Assembly: GCA_030433805.1 (NCBI GenBank)
Contig: JARUXA010000007.1
Span: 151,232-215,231 of the forward strand
DNA from: Sphingomonas sp. PsM26
GTDB taxonomy: Bacteria > Pseudomonadota > Alphaproteobacteria > Sphingomonadales > Sphingomonadaceae
DNA: 64,000 bases
Direction: 5' to 3'
Made by a program: the position numbers and the translations under genes. The notes beneath the pieces are model-generated. The model saw only the letters and a list, made by a program, of their open reading frames with translations, did not search any database and was not told where the DNA came from. Below are positions 35,810 to 43,678 of this stretch, piece by piece (position 1 is the first letter of the stretch; the number at the start of each line of letters is the position of its first letter).

Positions 35810-36583
35810 TCACCCCTGGCTTTGCATTGCCTGCCAGTGCCGCAGCGCCTCGGTGCGGACGACCTGCGCGATCGTCGCGGGGGTAAGGCCCTTGCGCGCG
35901 GTGTGGGGGAACAGCACGGTGGTGACGTCGCCACCGATGCTCTCCATCCGTTCGATCACGCGGCGGCACGTGCCGGTGCTGTTCCGCGCAACGCACAGTT
36001 CGCGGCCGAGCGCGCGGTGGAGCGCGAGCGAGCCTTCACCGAGTTTCTCGAACGGGCCGGTGTCCGCGACGATCACCGGAATCGTTCGCCCGTGCGCGAT
36101 CACCACGCCGAAATCGCCGACATCGACCCCGGTCATCCGGGTGAAGCGGCCCTGTTCGTCGCGCGGGCCTTCCCACGGGATCACGACATAGGGGATCTTG
36201 TCCGCGTCGACCGGCGTCTCGCGGCCCTTGGCGTCGGGCAGCATCAGCGACGTCGGGCATTGGTCCATCGCGCCATGCGCCGGGCTGCACGCGAACGGCG
36301 ATCCGTCGAGATCGACCGCGAGTTTGGCGACATAGGCGATCGCGCCACCCGGCAGGCGGCGGAGCGCCGTGACCGCGTTGGGATCGTCGCGACAGCCGTG
36401 GACCTTGTGCCCGTGGAACCGGTCGGCGCGGTCGCATGTGCCGAATTCCTGGCGATAGGCTTCGTCGATCGGTTCGCCCGCGGGGAGCGCGACGCCCGCG
36501 GGCCACGGGGATGACGCCTGGACAGGCATGGGTGCCAACACCGCCCCCAGCAGGAGGGCGAGGCAGGGGAGGATGGTCTTCAT
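35810..36583 (-). CDS. GH75 chitosanase-like secreted protein
   Basis: A 257-residue secreted protein with a Sec signal (M-K-T-I-L-P-C-L-A-L-L-L-G-A-V-L) ending near VQASS. The core matches the GH75 chitosanase pattern: DLDGSPFACSP, IPYVVIPWEG and GVVIAHGRTIPVIVADTG, followed by PFEKLGEGSLALHRALG, where Asp and Glu would be the catalytic pair. Several cysteines suggest disulfides. It starts three bases after the end of the polysaccharide deacetylase gene, so the two are one operon. A deacetylase followed by a chitosan-type hydrolase makes chemical sense. GH75 assignment is by pattern memory and substrate is unproven. Confidence 0.7.
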   Translation of the reverse strand: MKTILPCLALLLGAVLAPMPVQASSPWPAGVALPAGEPIDEAYRQEFGTCDRADRFHGHKVHGCRDDPNAVTALRRLPGGAIAYVAKLAVDLDGSPFACSPAHGAMDQCPTSLMLPDAKGRETPVDADKIPYVVIPWEGPRDEQGRFTRMTGVDVGDFGVVIAHGRTIPVIVADTGPFEKLGEGSLALHRALGRELCVARNSTGTCRRVIERMESIGGDVTTVLFPHTARKGLTPATIAQVVRTEALRHWQAMQSQG

Positions 36584-36586
36584 GGG

Positions 36587-37588
36587 TCAGGAGGTCGCTG
36601 CAGCTCGAGGATCGGTCGCGCCTTCCAGCCGGGCGTCATAGGCGATGATCGCCTTGGGCACGGTCGGGAGCGACGCATAGGGGAGGGAACGGTGGAGGGT
36701 CAGCGACCAGCGATCGAGCCAGCCGGTGCCGTTTGGGCCGACATAGGTATCGGCAATCCGGTAGGCGGGGTCGCGCATCGCGGTGTCGAGCGGGACGACG
36801 CGCAGATGCTGGTCGTGGAGGATCGCGGCGAGATCGTCGATGCTGGCGGCGTTGAGATGGCTGGCGTGGAGCAGGAAGACGAACGCCGGCTCGCGACCGA
36901 GCAACTCGCGCCCCGCCTGACGATACCAAGCGACGATCTGGCGGGTGAAACTGAGATAGGCGGATTGGATGCGCTGCGCCTCGGCGTGGTCGCCGCGCGC
37001 GACTGCATCGTCATAGGGCGCGGCGAAGCGCCAGTCTGAATTTTCCATCGTCACGGGGGCGACGCGATAGCCATGCTCGGCGAGCCAGCCCTCGAAGCGG
37101 TGGCGTACTTCGGGCGATTTGCCGGTCTCGAGATACGGATACCGATACCAGCGCTCGCGCCGTCCGCGTGCGGCGAGCAGCGTGCCGGTGTCATGCGCCC
37201 CGCGCGCGACGTCGGCGATATACGTCTCGACCGGGACCGCGTTGAGCGACAGGTGCGAATAGCTGTGGTTGCCGAGGTCCATTCCGGCGTCGAGCCACTG
37301 TTGCAGCAGCCGGAGTCGCTGGGCGTGATCGGGGCCGGCGAGCTGGGACTCATTGACGAAGCCGGTGGCGGTGTAATGCTGGCGCTCGAGCCCGGCGAGC
37401 AGCCGCGTCGTCATCGCGCCACCGTCGGCGGGGGATGTCTTCTGGCCAAACACGGGCAGATCGTCGAACGTCAGCGCGACGGTTCCCCCGGGCGCTGGCG
37501 CGGCGATGGCGGGCGCGGTCGTGACGGCCAGCAGCGCGGCAGCGAGGACGCGCAGTGCCGTGCCGACACGGGGGACTTTTGCGGGCAT
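36587..37588 (-). CDS. Secreted polysaccharide deacetylase (NodB/CE4-type)
   Basis: A 333-residue protein with signal peptide (first about 29 residues, ending PAIAAPAPG). The NodB-homology domain shows ALTFDDLP (catalytic/metal Asp pair) and GNHSYSHLSL (metal-binding His pair). RYPYLETG is the third motif, with Arg-Tyr-Pro in place of the usual RxPxG order. Members remove acetyl groups from GlcNAc-containing polymers such as chitin or peptidoglycan. ATG 37588 is chosen as the codon opening the signal. The longer frame upstream runs into a palindromic repeat. It is operonic with the GH75-like gene. Confidence 0.85.
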   Translation of the reverse strand: MPAKVPRVGTALRVLAAALLAVTTAPAIAAPAPGGTVALTFDDLPVFGQKTSPADGGAMTTRLLAGLERQHYTATGFVNESQLAGPDHAQRLRLLQQWLDAGMDLGNHSYSHLSLNAVPVETYIADVARGAHDTGTLLAARGRRERWYRYPYLETGKSPEVRHRFEGWLAEHGYRVAPVTMENSDWRFAAPYDDAVARGDHAEAQRIQSAYLSFTRQIVAWYRQAGRELLGREPAFVFLLHASHLNAASIDDLAAILHDQHLRVVPLDTAMRDPAYRIADTYVGPNGTGWLDRWSLTLHRSLPYASLPTVPKAIIAYDARLEGATDPRAAATS

Positions 37589-37642
37589 CGCGAAGGGCTT
37601 TCGGATGGGTGGCGTGGTGCGCGCGACGGCATTGCGACCGGT

Positions 37643-37731
37643 GTTTTCCGGCGGAAGCCGGAATCCAGGGTCCGGGAGCACACAACCTGACGGTGCGCGA
37701 AACCCTGGATTCCGGCTTTCGCCGGAAAACG
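37643..37731. repeat. Palindromic repeat, family C
   Basis: The arms TTTTCCGGCGGAAGCCGGAA and its complement TTCCGGCTTTCGCCGGAAAA, extended inward by TCCAGGG/CCCTGGA, enclose a loop of about 26 bases. It fills the gap between the small His-rich gene and the deacetylase gene. No transposase is nearby, and it may act as a terminator or mRNA stabiliser. Confidence 0.8.
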
Positions 37732-37746
37732 GTAGGGGCCGCGCTG

Positions 37747-37977
37747 TTACCGCGCGGGCTGCGCTGCGGCGGCCTTGGCCTTCTTTGCATAATGGTGGTG
37801 CGCGATGGCGCATCCGGCCGCTGCCCCGGCGATCGCGTGATGATGCGCATAATGGCCGGCGACGCCGCCTGCGAACGCGCCGCGGATGCAGCCCTTGGCC
37901 GATGCGGCGGTGTCTAGGGCGATGGTGCTGGTCGCCAAAGCGAAGACGGCGAATGCGGACGCGATAAGCTTGGTCAT
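37747..37977 (-). CDS. Small secreted Ala/His-rich protein
   Basis: A 76-residue protein with a Sec signal (M-T-K-L-I-A-S-A-F-A-V-F-A-L-A-T) ending near ASAKG. The mature part has glycine-zipper-like GAFAGGVAGHYAHHHAIAG, a second His cluster (AIAHHHYAKKAK) and an Ala-rich tail. The His runs might bind metal. Similar short proteins are common and unassigned in sphingomonads. It has its own upstream region and an ATG start at 37977. Confidence 0.65.
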   Translation of the reverse strand: MTKLIASAFAVFALATSTIALDTAASAKGCIRGAFAGGVAGHYAHHHAIAGAAAGCAIAHHHYAKKAKAAAAQPAR

Positions 37978-38079
37978 GGGATCCCTTTACAACGGGTGGA
38001 TCCCATCCCTGCGCCCGGGCGCATGACGGCGCAGCATCGCGGGCATGAACTTCCTGTCATGCCTGCGATTGGCGTAGCC

Positions 38080-38727
38080 TCAGACTTTGGCGGAGTAGAT
38101 CATCCGGCCCTGGCCGAGCCGGGCGAAGACCTGGTCGAGATCGCCCTCGCTGACCGCGAAGCAGCCTTGGCTGCGACCGAGCTGGCCGTGCGTGCGGACC
38201 ATGTCGGGGTCGGCATACCATGCCGAATGAACCACCAGTGCGCGCTGCAACGCATTGTAGTTGGTGCCATCCAGCCCGATCAGCCGCTGCGACCGACCGT
38301 GCTTGCCGACATAATAGTCCGATGCGACGAACGCGCCTTCGCTCGACGCGTTCGAGCCCTCGCTGTTCGAGAAGCGCTGGAGATAGCCGGTATGCGACGG
38401 GTCGCTGCCGCTGCCGTGGGTGACGAGCAGCGTCGTCGCCATGCCGTTCGCCATGTCGACCAGGTAGAAGCGCGGCTGCGCCGAGGAGAGCGAGAAATCG
38501 GCGATTGCGATCCGGTCATGGTGCGGGATTCGCGACCCGTGGCGCTGCAACGCGGCAAGCGCGTGGCGCAGTAATTCGGGACGCACGACGCGAGTCGAAG
38601 CGAGCGGCTGGATCGTTGCCGGGGTCGGCGGACCGGCGAAAACAGGGGCCTGTGCGCGCGCCGGAACGATCGTCGAAGCGCCGAGCATGGCCAGTGCGGA
38701 ACCGGCAAAAGCCCGGCGTGATAGCAT
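38080..38727 (-). CDS. L,D-transpeptidase catalytic-domain protein (YkuD_2 type)
   Basis: A protein of about 215 residues with a Tat-like signal (M-L-S-R-R-A-F-A-G-S-A-L-A-M-L-G) ending near PARAQA. A murein L,D-transpeptidase-type domain follows. The active site is seen in VVHSAWYADPDMVRTHGQLG followed by RSQGCFAVSE, with the nucleophilic Cys in RSQGC. FYLVDMANGMATTLLVTHGS and EGAFVASDYY are also typical. It would cross-link or remodel peptidoglycan in the periplasm. ATG 38727 is preferred because it opens the signal; a start at 38766 would add 13 residues. Neither has a strong ribosome site. Confidence 0.87.
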   Translation of the reverse strand: MLSRRAFAGSALAMLGASTIVPARAQAPVFAGPPTPATIQPLASTRVVRPELLRHALAALQRHGSRIPHHDRIAIADFSLSSAQPRFYLVDMANGMATTLLVTHGSGSDPSHTGYLQRFSNSEGSNASSEGAFVASDYYVGKHGRSQRLIGLDGTNYNALQRALVVHSAWYADPDMVRTHGQLGRSQGCFAVSEGDLDQVFARLGQGRMIYSAKV

Positions 38728-38951
38728 AAGTGATTGATCTTGCACGGTTTGGAACTTGTCCCTCATCGTTGATAGCGTTGCTTTACCATATAAATGGGGC
38801 GCAATGTCTTAATCGGGGCGGTTCGATCCCGCCTTGGGGCAGTTTCCGTCCCGACTCCTGGGCGGTTCGTCGCAAAGCCGGTCGGATAGGTTGCGGATCG
38901 GCGCGCCGGCAGCCGGTTGGGACCGGAGTCGCGTGCGCCTATATCGGCTGT

Positions 38952-39566
38952 ATGGCTCCTCAACAGATCGACCTCTTCGCGGCACCGTCTCCGGCTGGCC
39001 TGACCGCTTCGGACATGTTCCTGTCGAAGGCCGAGGAATGCGCGCTGATCGCGATGGTCGATGCCGCGGACCTGACGCCGTTCCGCTTCCAGCAATGGAC
39101 CGGCAAACGCCTGACCGCGTCGTTCGGCTGGCATTATGATTTCGAGCAAGGCAGCTTCACCCCGACCGAGCCGATGCCCGAGATGCTCTTGCCGATCCGC
39201 GCGCGCGCCGCGGCGTTTGCGGGGCTCGAGCCGGAGGCGCTCATCCAGGCACTGCTGATTCGCTACGATCCGGGGGCGGGGATCGGCTGGCATCGCGACC
39301 GACCGACGTTCGAGCATGTCGTCGGCCTGTCGCTGGGGGCGCCCGCGACGATGCGGTTCCGGCTGCGCGATGGCGCGCGCGAAGGCCGCGCGACCTATCG
39401 TCGCGAGGCTCAAGCGCTGGCGCCGCGATCGATCTACCACCTCTCGGGGGAAGCGCGGTGGGACTGGGAGCATAGCATCGCCCCGATCGCGGAAACGCGC
39501 TGGTCGGTGACCTTCCGCAGCCTGTCCGCGCGTGGCCGGATCGACGCGCGCAACCGACCTGCGTAA
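38952..39566 (+). CDS. AlkB-family 2-oxoglutarate/Fe(II) dioxygenase
   Basis: A 204-residue AlkB-like protein. The iron-binding HxD is in GIGWHRDRP and the distal His in WEHSIAP. The 2-oxoglutarate-binding arginines are in RWSVTFRSL. IRYDPGAG and LSLGAPATMRFR are typical of the fold. It likely repairs alkylated bases or acts on RNA or protein; the subclass resembles short bacterial AlkB homologues lacking extra domains. ATG 38952 is the codon before PQQIDLFAA, a common N-terminus of this group. It converges with the SDR gene at 39571. Confidence 0.88.
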   Translation: MAPQQIDLFAAPSPAGLTASDMFLSKAEECALIAMVDAADLTPFRFQQWTGKRLTASFGWHYDFEQGSFTPTEPMPEMLLPIRARAAAFAGLEPEALIQALLIRYDPGAGIGWHRDRPTFEHVVGLSLGAPATMRFRLRDGAREGRATYRREAQALAPRSIYHLSGEARWDWEHSIAPIAETRWSVTFRSLSARGRIDARNRPA

Positions 39567-39570
39567 CGCG

Positions 39571-40332
39571 TCAGCCTTCGCGCGCGACCGCGAAGCCTGC
39601 GAACGACTGGTTGACCGGCATCAGTTCGAGCGTGTTGATATTGAGATGCTTGGGCTGCTCGGCGACCCACAGCATGGTGGCGGCGATATCCTCGGCGGTC
39701 ATCGGGTTGACGCCGCCGTACAGCTTGTCCGACGCGGCCTGATCCCCGCCGGTGCGGACGGTGGTGAATTCGGTCTCGACCATCCCCGGCTCGATCGAAG
39801 TGACGCGGACGCCCTTGCCGTGCAGGTCGGCGCGGAGACCCAGGCTGAACTGGCGCACGAACGCCTTGGTCCCGCCGTACACGTTGCCGCCGGCATAGGG
39901 GTAGGTCGCCGCAACCGACGACAGGTTGATGATCGCGCCCTTGCGCGCGACGATCCCCGGCAGCAGCAGCCGCGTGACAGTGACCAGCGCGGTGATGTTG
40001 GTGTCGATCATCGTCTGCCAGTCATCGAGTTTCGCCGAATCGGCGTGCGACGTGCCGAGCGCGAGCCCTGCGTTGTTGATGAGCAAGTCGATGTCAGCGA
40101 AGTCCGCGGGCAATCCGGCGATTGCGCTTTCGAGCGCAGCCTGATCGCGAATGTCGAAGGCAAGCGTGTGGACGGTGTCCGCGCCGAGCGCCTGGGTCAG
40201 CTTGTCGAGACGATCCGCGCGACGTCCGGTGGTGACGACGCGCCATCCGGCGGCGGCGAAGGCATGGACGGCTGCCGCACCGATCCCGGCGGTCCCGCCG
40301 GTGATGAAGGCGGTTCGCTTGGTCTCGGTCAT
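39571..40332 (-). CDS. SDR-family oxidoreductase (YdfG-like)
   Basis: A 253-residue short-chain dehydrogenase with cofactor motif ITGGTAGIGAAAVHAF, TTGRRADRLDKL (Arg pair suggesting NADP), LINNAGLALG, NLSSVAATYPYAG and VYGGTKAFVRQFS (YxxxK). VTSIEPGMVETEF and the C-terminus resemble YdfG-type 3-hydroxy acid/serine dehydrogenases. ATG 40332 directly precedes the fold; 29 bases separate it from tRNA-Phe on the same strand. Substrate unknown; the YdfG-like call is moderate. Confidence 0.88.
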   Translation of the reverse strand: MTETKRTAFITGGTAGIGAAAVHAFAAAGWRVVTTGRRADRLDKLTQALGADTVHTLAFDIRDQAALESAIAGLPADFADIDLLINNAGLALGTSHADSAKLDDWQTMIDTNITALVTVTRLLLPGIVARKGAIINLSSVAATYPYAGGNVYGGTKAFVRQFSLGLRADLHGKGVRVTSIEPGMVETEFTTVRTGGDQAASDKLYGGVNPMTAEDIAATMLWVAEQPKHLNINTLELMPVNQSFAGFAVAREG

Positions 40333-40361
40333 GGATGGGGTCCATTCGCGCTGTAAAGGAA

Positions 40362-40437
40362 TGGTGCCCGAGGGCGGATTCGAACCACCGACACTGCGAT
40401 TTTCAGTCGCATGCTCTACCAACTGAGCTACTCGGGC
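40362..40437 (-). tRNA. tRNA-Phe (GAA)
   Basis: A 76-base cloverleaf on the minus strand, from GCCCGAG to CTCGGGC-A-CCA with the CCA end encoded. The D arm is GCTCAGTTGGTAGAGC, the anticodon loop is CTGAAAA with GAA, and the T arm is GGTGGTTCGAATCCGCC. All stems pair well and no intron is present. Confidence 0.97.
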
Positions 40438-40478
40438 ACACCGGGCGACCCCGCTGGGGCCGTCTGGGAAGCGGCCTC

Positions 40479-40664
40479 TTAGTCGGCTGATTTCGTGCTG
40501 TCTAGCCCGTCTTCTTCATCTCCTGGCGGAGTCGTCACAGGAATCGCATAGCCTTCGCCCAGCCATTGCAGCAGGTCGCGGTCGCGGCAGCCCTGGCTGC
40601 AGAAGGGGGCGTGCGCCTGCGACAGGGGTTTGCCGCAGAGCGGACAGGGTTTGTTACGCGCCAT
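40479..40664 (-). CDS. yacG: DNA gyrase inhibitor YacG, zinc-finger protein
   Basis: A 61-residue YacG with the four zinc-binding cysteines in PCPLCGKP and FCSQGCRDRDLLQWL, then the usual acidic tail. YacG binds GyrB and inhibits gyrase in E. coli. ATG 40664 shares a base with the stop of the RNase G-like gene (TGATG). It is the last gene of the infA-maf-RNase-yacG set, an arrangement common in alphaproteobacteria. Confidence 0.93.
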   Translation of the reverse strand: MARNKPCPLCGKPLSQAHAPFCSQGCRDRDLLQWLGEGYAIPVTTPPGDEEDGLDSTKSAD

Positions 40665-41620
40665 CAGGGGACCTCGAAGTGCGGGGTGACGCCGGTGCGC
40701 CTCGCCAGCGCAGCGGACCAGTCGGGGTTGGCGATCAACGCGGCGTGGACGCGCGCGCTGATGCGGTGATTCGCGGGGACCGGGGGCGGGGTGCGCCCGA
40801 TTCGCCGAAGCAGCGCGCGCGCCTGCGCCGCGGCGGGATCGGCGCGGAGCAGTTCAGGGAGCGACGCGCGCGGGCGACGGCGGATGATCTGGACGAAACC
40901 GAAGCCGTTCATCGCGGTACGGTCAAAAGGCTGCGGGAGGCCAGCGTCGATCGCGGCGTCTACCCCGGCGCGCGCCGCCTTGCCGGTGATCGTCGGAAAA
41001 TCGATCCCGATCGATCCGCCGATATCCATCCGAACGATCGCCGCCGCGACCGCCTTCGCCGCCGCAAGTGCGAGCGGTTCGAGTGGTGGATAACCGTCGA
41101 CGTCGAACAGCGTCATCGCGGGCGTCGGACTCATGCGTAGCGCGCCGCCGACCGACCCGTGGAAGACGATGTCGCCGGTCATCGCTTCCTCGAGCACCTC
41201 GGACCAGCCCGCCGCCTCGAGCGCATCGGGTTCGTGCGCATGGATCGTGCGGACGGGGATGCCGCTTGCGGTGATTCGCGTGAGCAGGTCGGGGCCATCG
41301 CGCGGGGGGCCTTCGGCGGGGGCTACGCGCGGGAGCTTGGTGCGCCTGCCCTCGGGGATCGCCTCGCGGGTCAGTTCGACCGTCAGCGTGGCGCCCTGCG
41401 TGATGCCGGGGGGAAGCGGCGCCAGCATTGCCTCGCCGCCGTCGAAAGCGACGCGGCCTTCGCGGCCTTTGACGGTGATCTCGATCAGACGGGCAGGGAA
41501 GACTGCGCCGAGTCGCGGGCCGGGGCGATCGAGCTCGATCCGGGCTTCGACGATCGCACCGTCCACCACCAGTGCGGCACGGGTTTCGCCGATCCCGGCC
41601 TCGTGGAGCCACTCAGCCAA
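40664..41620 (-). CDS. Ribonuclease E/G family protein (short form)
   Basis: About 318 residues. The TTG start at 41620 overlaps the maf stop (41613-41615) and gives M-A-E-W-L-H-E-A-G-I-G-E-T-R-A-A, the expected N-terminus of this group. A small S1-like segment (FPARLIEITVKGREGRVAFD) is followed by the RNase E/G catalytic-like region, including MDIGGSIGIDFPTI, where the Asp usually binds magnesium. It is shorter than RNase G (about 490 aa) and lacks the zinc-link region, as usual in sphingomonad copies next to maf. It probably processes or degrades RNA, though activity is unproven. Confidence 0.85.
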   Translation of the reverse strand: MAEWLHEAGIGETRAALVVDGAIVEARIELDRPGPRLGAVFPARLIEITVKGREGRVAFDGGEAMLAPLPPGITQGATLTVELTREAIPEGRRTKLPRVAPAEGPPRDGPDLLTRITASGIPVRTIHAHEPDALEAAGWSEVLEEAMTGDIVFHGSVGGALRMSPTPAMTLFDVDGYPPLEPLALAAAKAVAAAIVRMDIGGSIGIDFPTITGKAARAGVDAAIDAGLPQPFDRTAMNGFGFVQIIRRRPRASLPELLRADPAAAQARALLRRIGRTPPPVPANHRISARVHAALIANPDWSAALARRTGVTPHFEVP

Positions 41621-42182
41621 GCGGCACACCCGCCGCAAGCAGCAGCGCGCGCGTCTCGAACAGCGGCAGGCCGATCACGCCCGAATGCGACCCCGCCAGA
41701 AAGCGCACGAACGCCTCGGCGCGGCCCTGGATTGCATAGCCCCCCGCCTTGCCCAGTCCCTCGCCGCACGCGACATAGGCGTCGATCTCGGCCGGGGAGA
41801 GCGGCTTGAACGCGACGATCGTGTCCGACAGGCGGGCGCGCAGCTTGCCGGTCGAATCAATCACGCACACCGCGGTCAGGCAATGGTGGCGGCGACCGGA
41901 CAAAGCGGCGAGCATCTTGCGCACCGTCGCATCGTCGTCGGCTTTTCCGAGGATCCGGCGCCCGAGTGCGATGGTGGTGTCGCCCGCGAGGATCACCTCG
42001 CCCGGCGCACGCTCCACCGCGCGCGCCTTGGCAGCGGCAATCCGCTCGACGTAAACGCGGGCAGGTTCCGCCTTGAGCGGGGTCTCGTCGATATCGGGCG
42101 CGGCGACACGACCCGGCGTCACCCCGAGCCGCGCGAGCAGATCGCGGCGGCGCGGCGAGGCGGAGGCGAGAACAAGGGTCAT
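41613..42182 (-). CDS. maf: Maf-family nucleotide pyrophosphatase
   Basis: A 189-residue Maf protein. LASASPRRRDLLARLG at the N-terminus, AGDTTIALGRRILGKADD and GKAGGYAIQGRA are the family's three conserved blocks; the Asp in AGDT is catalytic. Maf enzymes hydrolyse non-canonical or free nucleoside triphosphates such as dTTP and UTP to monophosphates and are linked to septum control. It lies 43 bases downstream of infA and overlaps the following RNase gene. Confidence 0.94.
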   Translation of the reverse strand: MTLVLASASPRRRDLLARLGVTPGRVAAPDIDETPLKAEPARVYVERIAAAKARAVERAPGEVILAGDTTIALGRRILGKADDDATVRKMLAALSGRRHHCLTAVCVIDSTGKLRARLSDTIVAFKPLSPAEIDAYVACGEGLGKAGGYAIQGRAEAFVRFLAGSHSGVIGLPLFETRALLLAAGVPLG

Positions 42183-42225
42183 TGCAGCGTCTTCCCCGGG
42201 GATCGCGCCCGCGGAAGCGGACCGA

Positions 42226-42444
42226 TCACTTGAAGCGATAGGTGATGCGACCCTTGGTGAGATCGTACGGCGTCAATTCAACCAGCACTTCGTCGCCCAC
42301 GAGGACGCGGATGCGGTTCTTGCGCATCTTGCCGGCGGTATGGCCGAGAATTTCGTGGTCGTTTTCGAGCTTTACGCGGAACATGGCGTTGGGGAGAAGC
42401 TCCACCACCTGTCCACGCATTTCGAGCAGTTCTTCCTTGGCCAA
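42226..42444 (-). CDS. infA: Translation initiation factor IF-1
   Basis: A 72-residue IF-1, an OB-fold protein that binds the ribosomal A site. It begins [11 protein letters not shown] and carries [37 protein letters not shown] and [17 protein letters not shown]. Full length and highly conserved. It is the first gene of the leftward infA-maf-RNase-yacG group; the 271-base region ahead of it contains a palindromic repeat. Confidence 0.98.
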   Translation of the reverse strand: MAKEELLEMRGQVVELLPNAMFRVKLENDHEILGHTAGKMRKNRIRVLVGDEVLVELTPYDLTKGRITYRFK

Positions 42445-42581
42445 ACAAACCTCTAGCGATGTTACGGAAATACGGGAGCGCGGCCCTTAGCCGAAGGTGG
42501 GCCAAAAGGGAAGCGCGGGGGTGAGGGGGCGGGGATGATGCTTGCCGTCCGAAGGTTTGATCGTCACCCCCCCACAGCTGC

Positions 42582-42673
42582 CGTCATGCTGAACTTGTTT
42601 CAGCATCCATCACGCGACAGGCACGGTCCGGACTCGCGGAGGGCTGAATCCTGAAACGAGTTCAGGATGACGG
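42582..42673. repeat. REP-like palindrome, family D
   Basis: CGTCATGCTGAACTTGTTTC...AGCATCC on the left mirrors GGCTGAATCCTGAAACGAGT...TCAGGATGACG on the right, enclosing about 30 bases. This CGTCATcctGAAC pattern is a common sphingomonad/alphaproteobacterial intergenic repeat. It lies between infA and mce. The rest of that 271-base gap shows no gene. Confidence 0.8.
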
Positions 42674-42715
42674 ATGGGGGGAGGACGGCCAATTGGGGAG
42701 GAGCGGCGCAAGCCG

Positions 42716-43138
42716 TCAGTCGTGGGTGCCGTGCGGCGTTTCCATCAGCTCGACCAGCACGCCGCTCATGTCGCGCGGGTGAATAAAAACGATCGGCGTG
42801 CCGTGTGCACCAATGCGCGGTTCGCCGAGGATCGTCGCGCCCTTGGCCTTCAGGTCGGCGACCGCGGCGTGGATGTCGGGCACCTCGAAACACACGTGAT
42901 GCTGCCCGCCCGCGGGGTTCTTGCGCAGGAACCCCGCGATCGGCGAACTGTCGTCATACGGTTCGATCAGCTCGATCTGGGTGTTGGGCGTATCGATGAA
43001 ACAGACCTTCACGCCCTGTGCGGGCAGGTCGAACGGTTCCCCGATCCGTGTCGCGCCCATCAGGTCGCGATAGACGGCAATCGATTTCTCGATCGACGGC
43101 GTGGCCACGCCGACATGGTTGAGACGGCCGAATTCCAT
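42716..43138 (-). CDS. mce: Methylmalonyl-CoA epimerase
   Basis: A 140-residue VOC-fold epimerase interconverting (2R)- and (2S)-methylmalonyl-CoA. NHVGVATPSIEKSIAVYRDL has the first metal-ligand His, QHHVCFEVPDIHAAV the second, and PRDMSGVLVELMET the C-terminal Glu ligand. It supplies substrate to the methylmalonyl-CoA mutase encoded about 18 kb away in this window. It is the last gene of a leftward cobS-hypothetical-mce run, with 3-base gaps. This may be incidental, although mutase needs B12 and cobS is a cobalt-chelatase subunit homologue. Confidence 0.95.
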   Translation of the reverse strand: MEFGRLNHVGVATPSIEKSIAVYRDLMGATRIGEPFDLPAQGVKVCFIDTPNTQIELIEPYDDSSPIAGFLRKNPAGGQHHVCFEVPDIHAAVADLKAKGATILGEPRIGAHGTPIVFIHPRDMSGVLVELMETPHGTHD

Positions 43139-43141
43139 CGC

Positions 43142-43675
43142 TTATTCCTCGTCGGAAGACGCCGGGGTCGGCTTGGCGTCGGGCAGGGCCGCAGGAACCG
43201 CGGACCGCGCCGGGACCACCCCGATCTCATACGCACAGGCACCGAGCACCCGACGGACCGGCGCATCGGTCGCGGGGCCCGCGAATGTGGCGTCGACCGG
43301 CGTATTGTCGGGGTTGATGACGCGGACCTTGATCGTCTTGCCGCGCGCGATCTGTGCGGCGAGCGTGGTGACGATCGCGTCCTGGCTGGTGAACGCGCCG
43401 CTCCCGGGGAACTGCCAGTTCGCGCCGAGCCAGCCATTGTCGTCGATGTTCATCGACACCGGGCGCGGTAGCGCCGCGGGGAAGCCGCCGCGCGGAATGA
43501 ACTGGATCGAGACGATCTTTTCCTTGGCGGCATCGCACCGCACCACCAGCCGCGCCTTGCCGTCCTCTGACCAGACCGAGGTCGAGGTCGCCGTGCTCGC
43601 CGCGCCCACCTTGGTCGTCACCAGCCACGGCACGGGGGGCGTGGCGGAGACTTGGAGGAGCAGGGCGAGCAACAT
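43142..43675 (-). CDS. Exported hypothetical protein
   Basis: A 177-residue protein with a minimal hydrophobic N-terminus (M-L-L-A-L-L-L-Q-V-S-A) that may be a short signal. The body has a beta-rich pattern (VSIQFIPRGGFPAAL, MNIDDNGWLGANW, SQDAIVTTLAAQIARGK, TIKVRVINPDNTPVDATFAG) and a late cysteine (VLGACAYEIGVV). The acidic tail ends SSDEE. I do not recognise a family. It sits 3 bases from both cobS and mce, so it is co-transcribed with them. Confidence 0.65.
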   Translation of the reverse strand: MLLALLLQVSATPPVPWLVTTKVGAASTATSTSVWSEDGKARLVVRCDAAKEKIVSIQFIPRGGFPAALPRPVSMNIDDNGWLGANWQFPGSGAFTSQDAIVTTLAAQIARGKTIKVRVINPDNTPVDATFAGPATDAPVRRVLGACAYEIGVVPARSAVPAALPDAKPTPASSDEE

Positions 43676-43678
43676 GGC

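Noticed and set aside
38817..38833. tRNA T-arm-like GGCGG-TTCGATC-CCGCC followed by TTGGGGC-A
   Set aside because: No matching acceptor, D or anticodon stem lies upstream; at best a tRNA fragment, and one arm alone is weak evidence.
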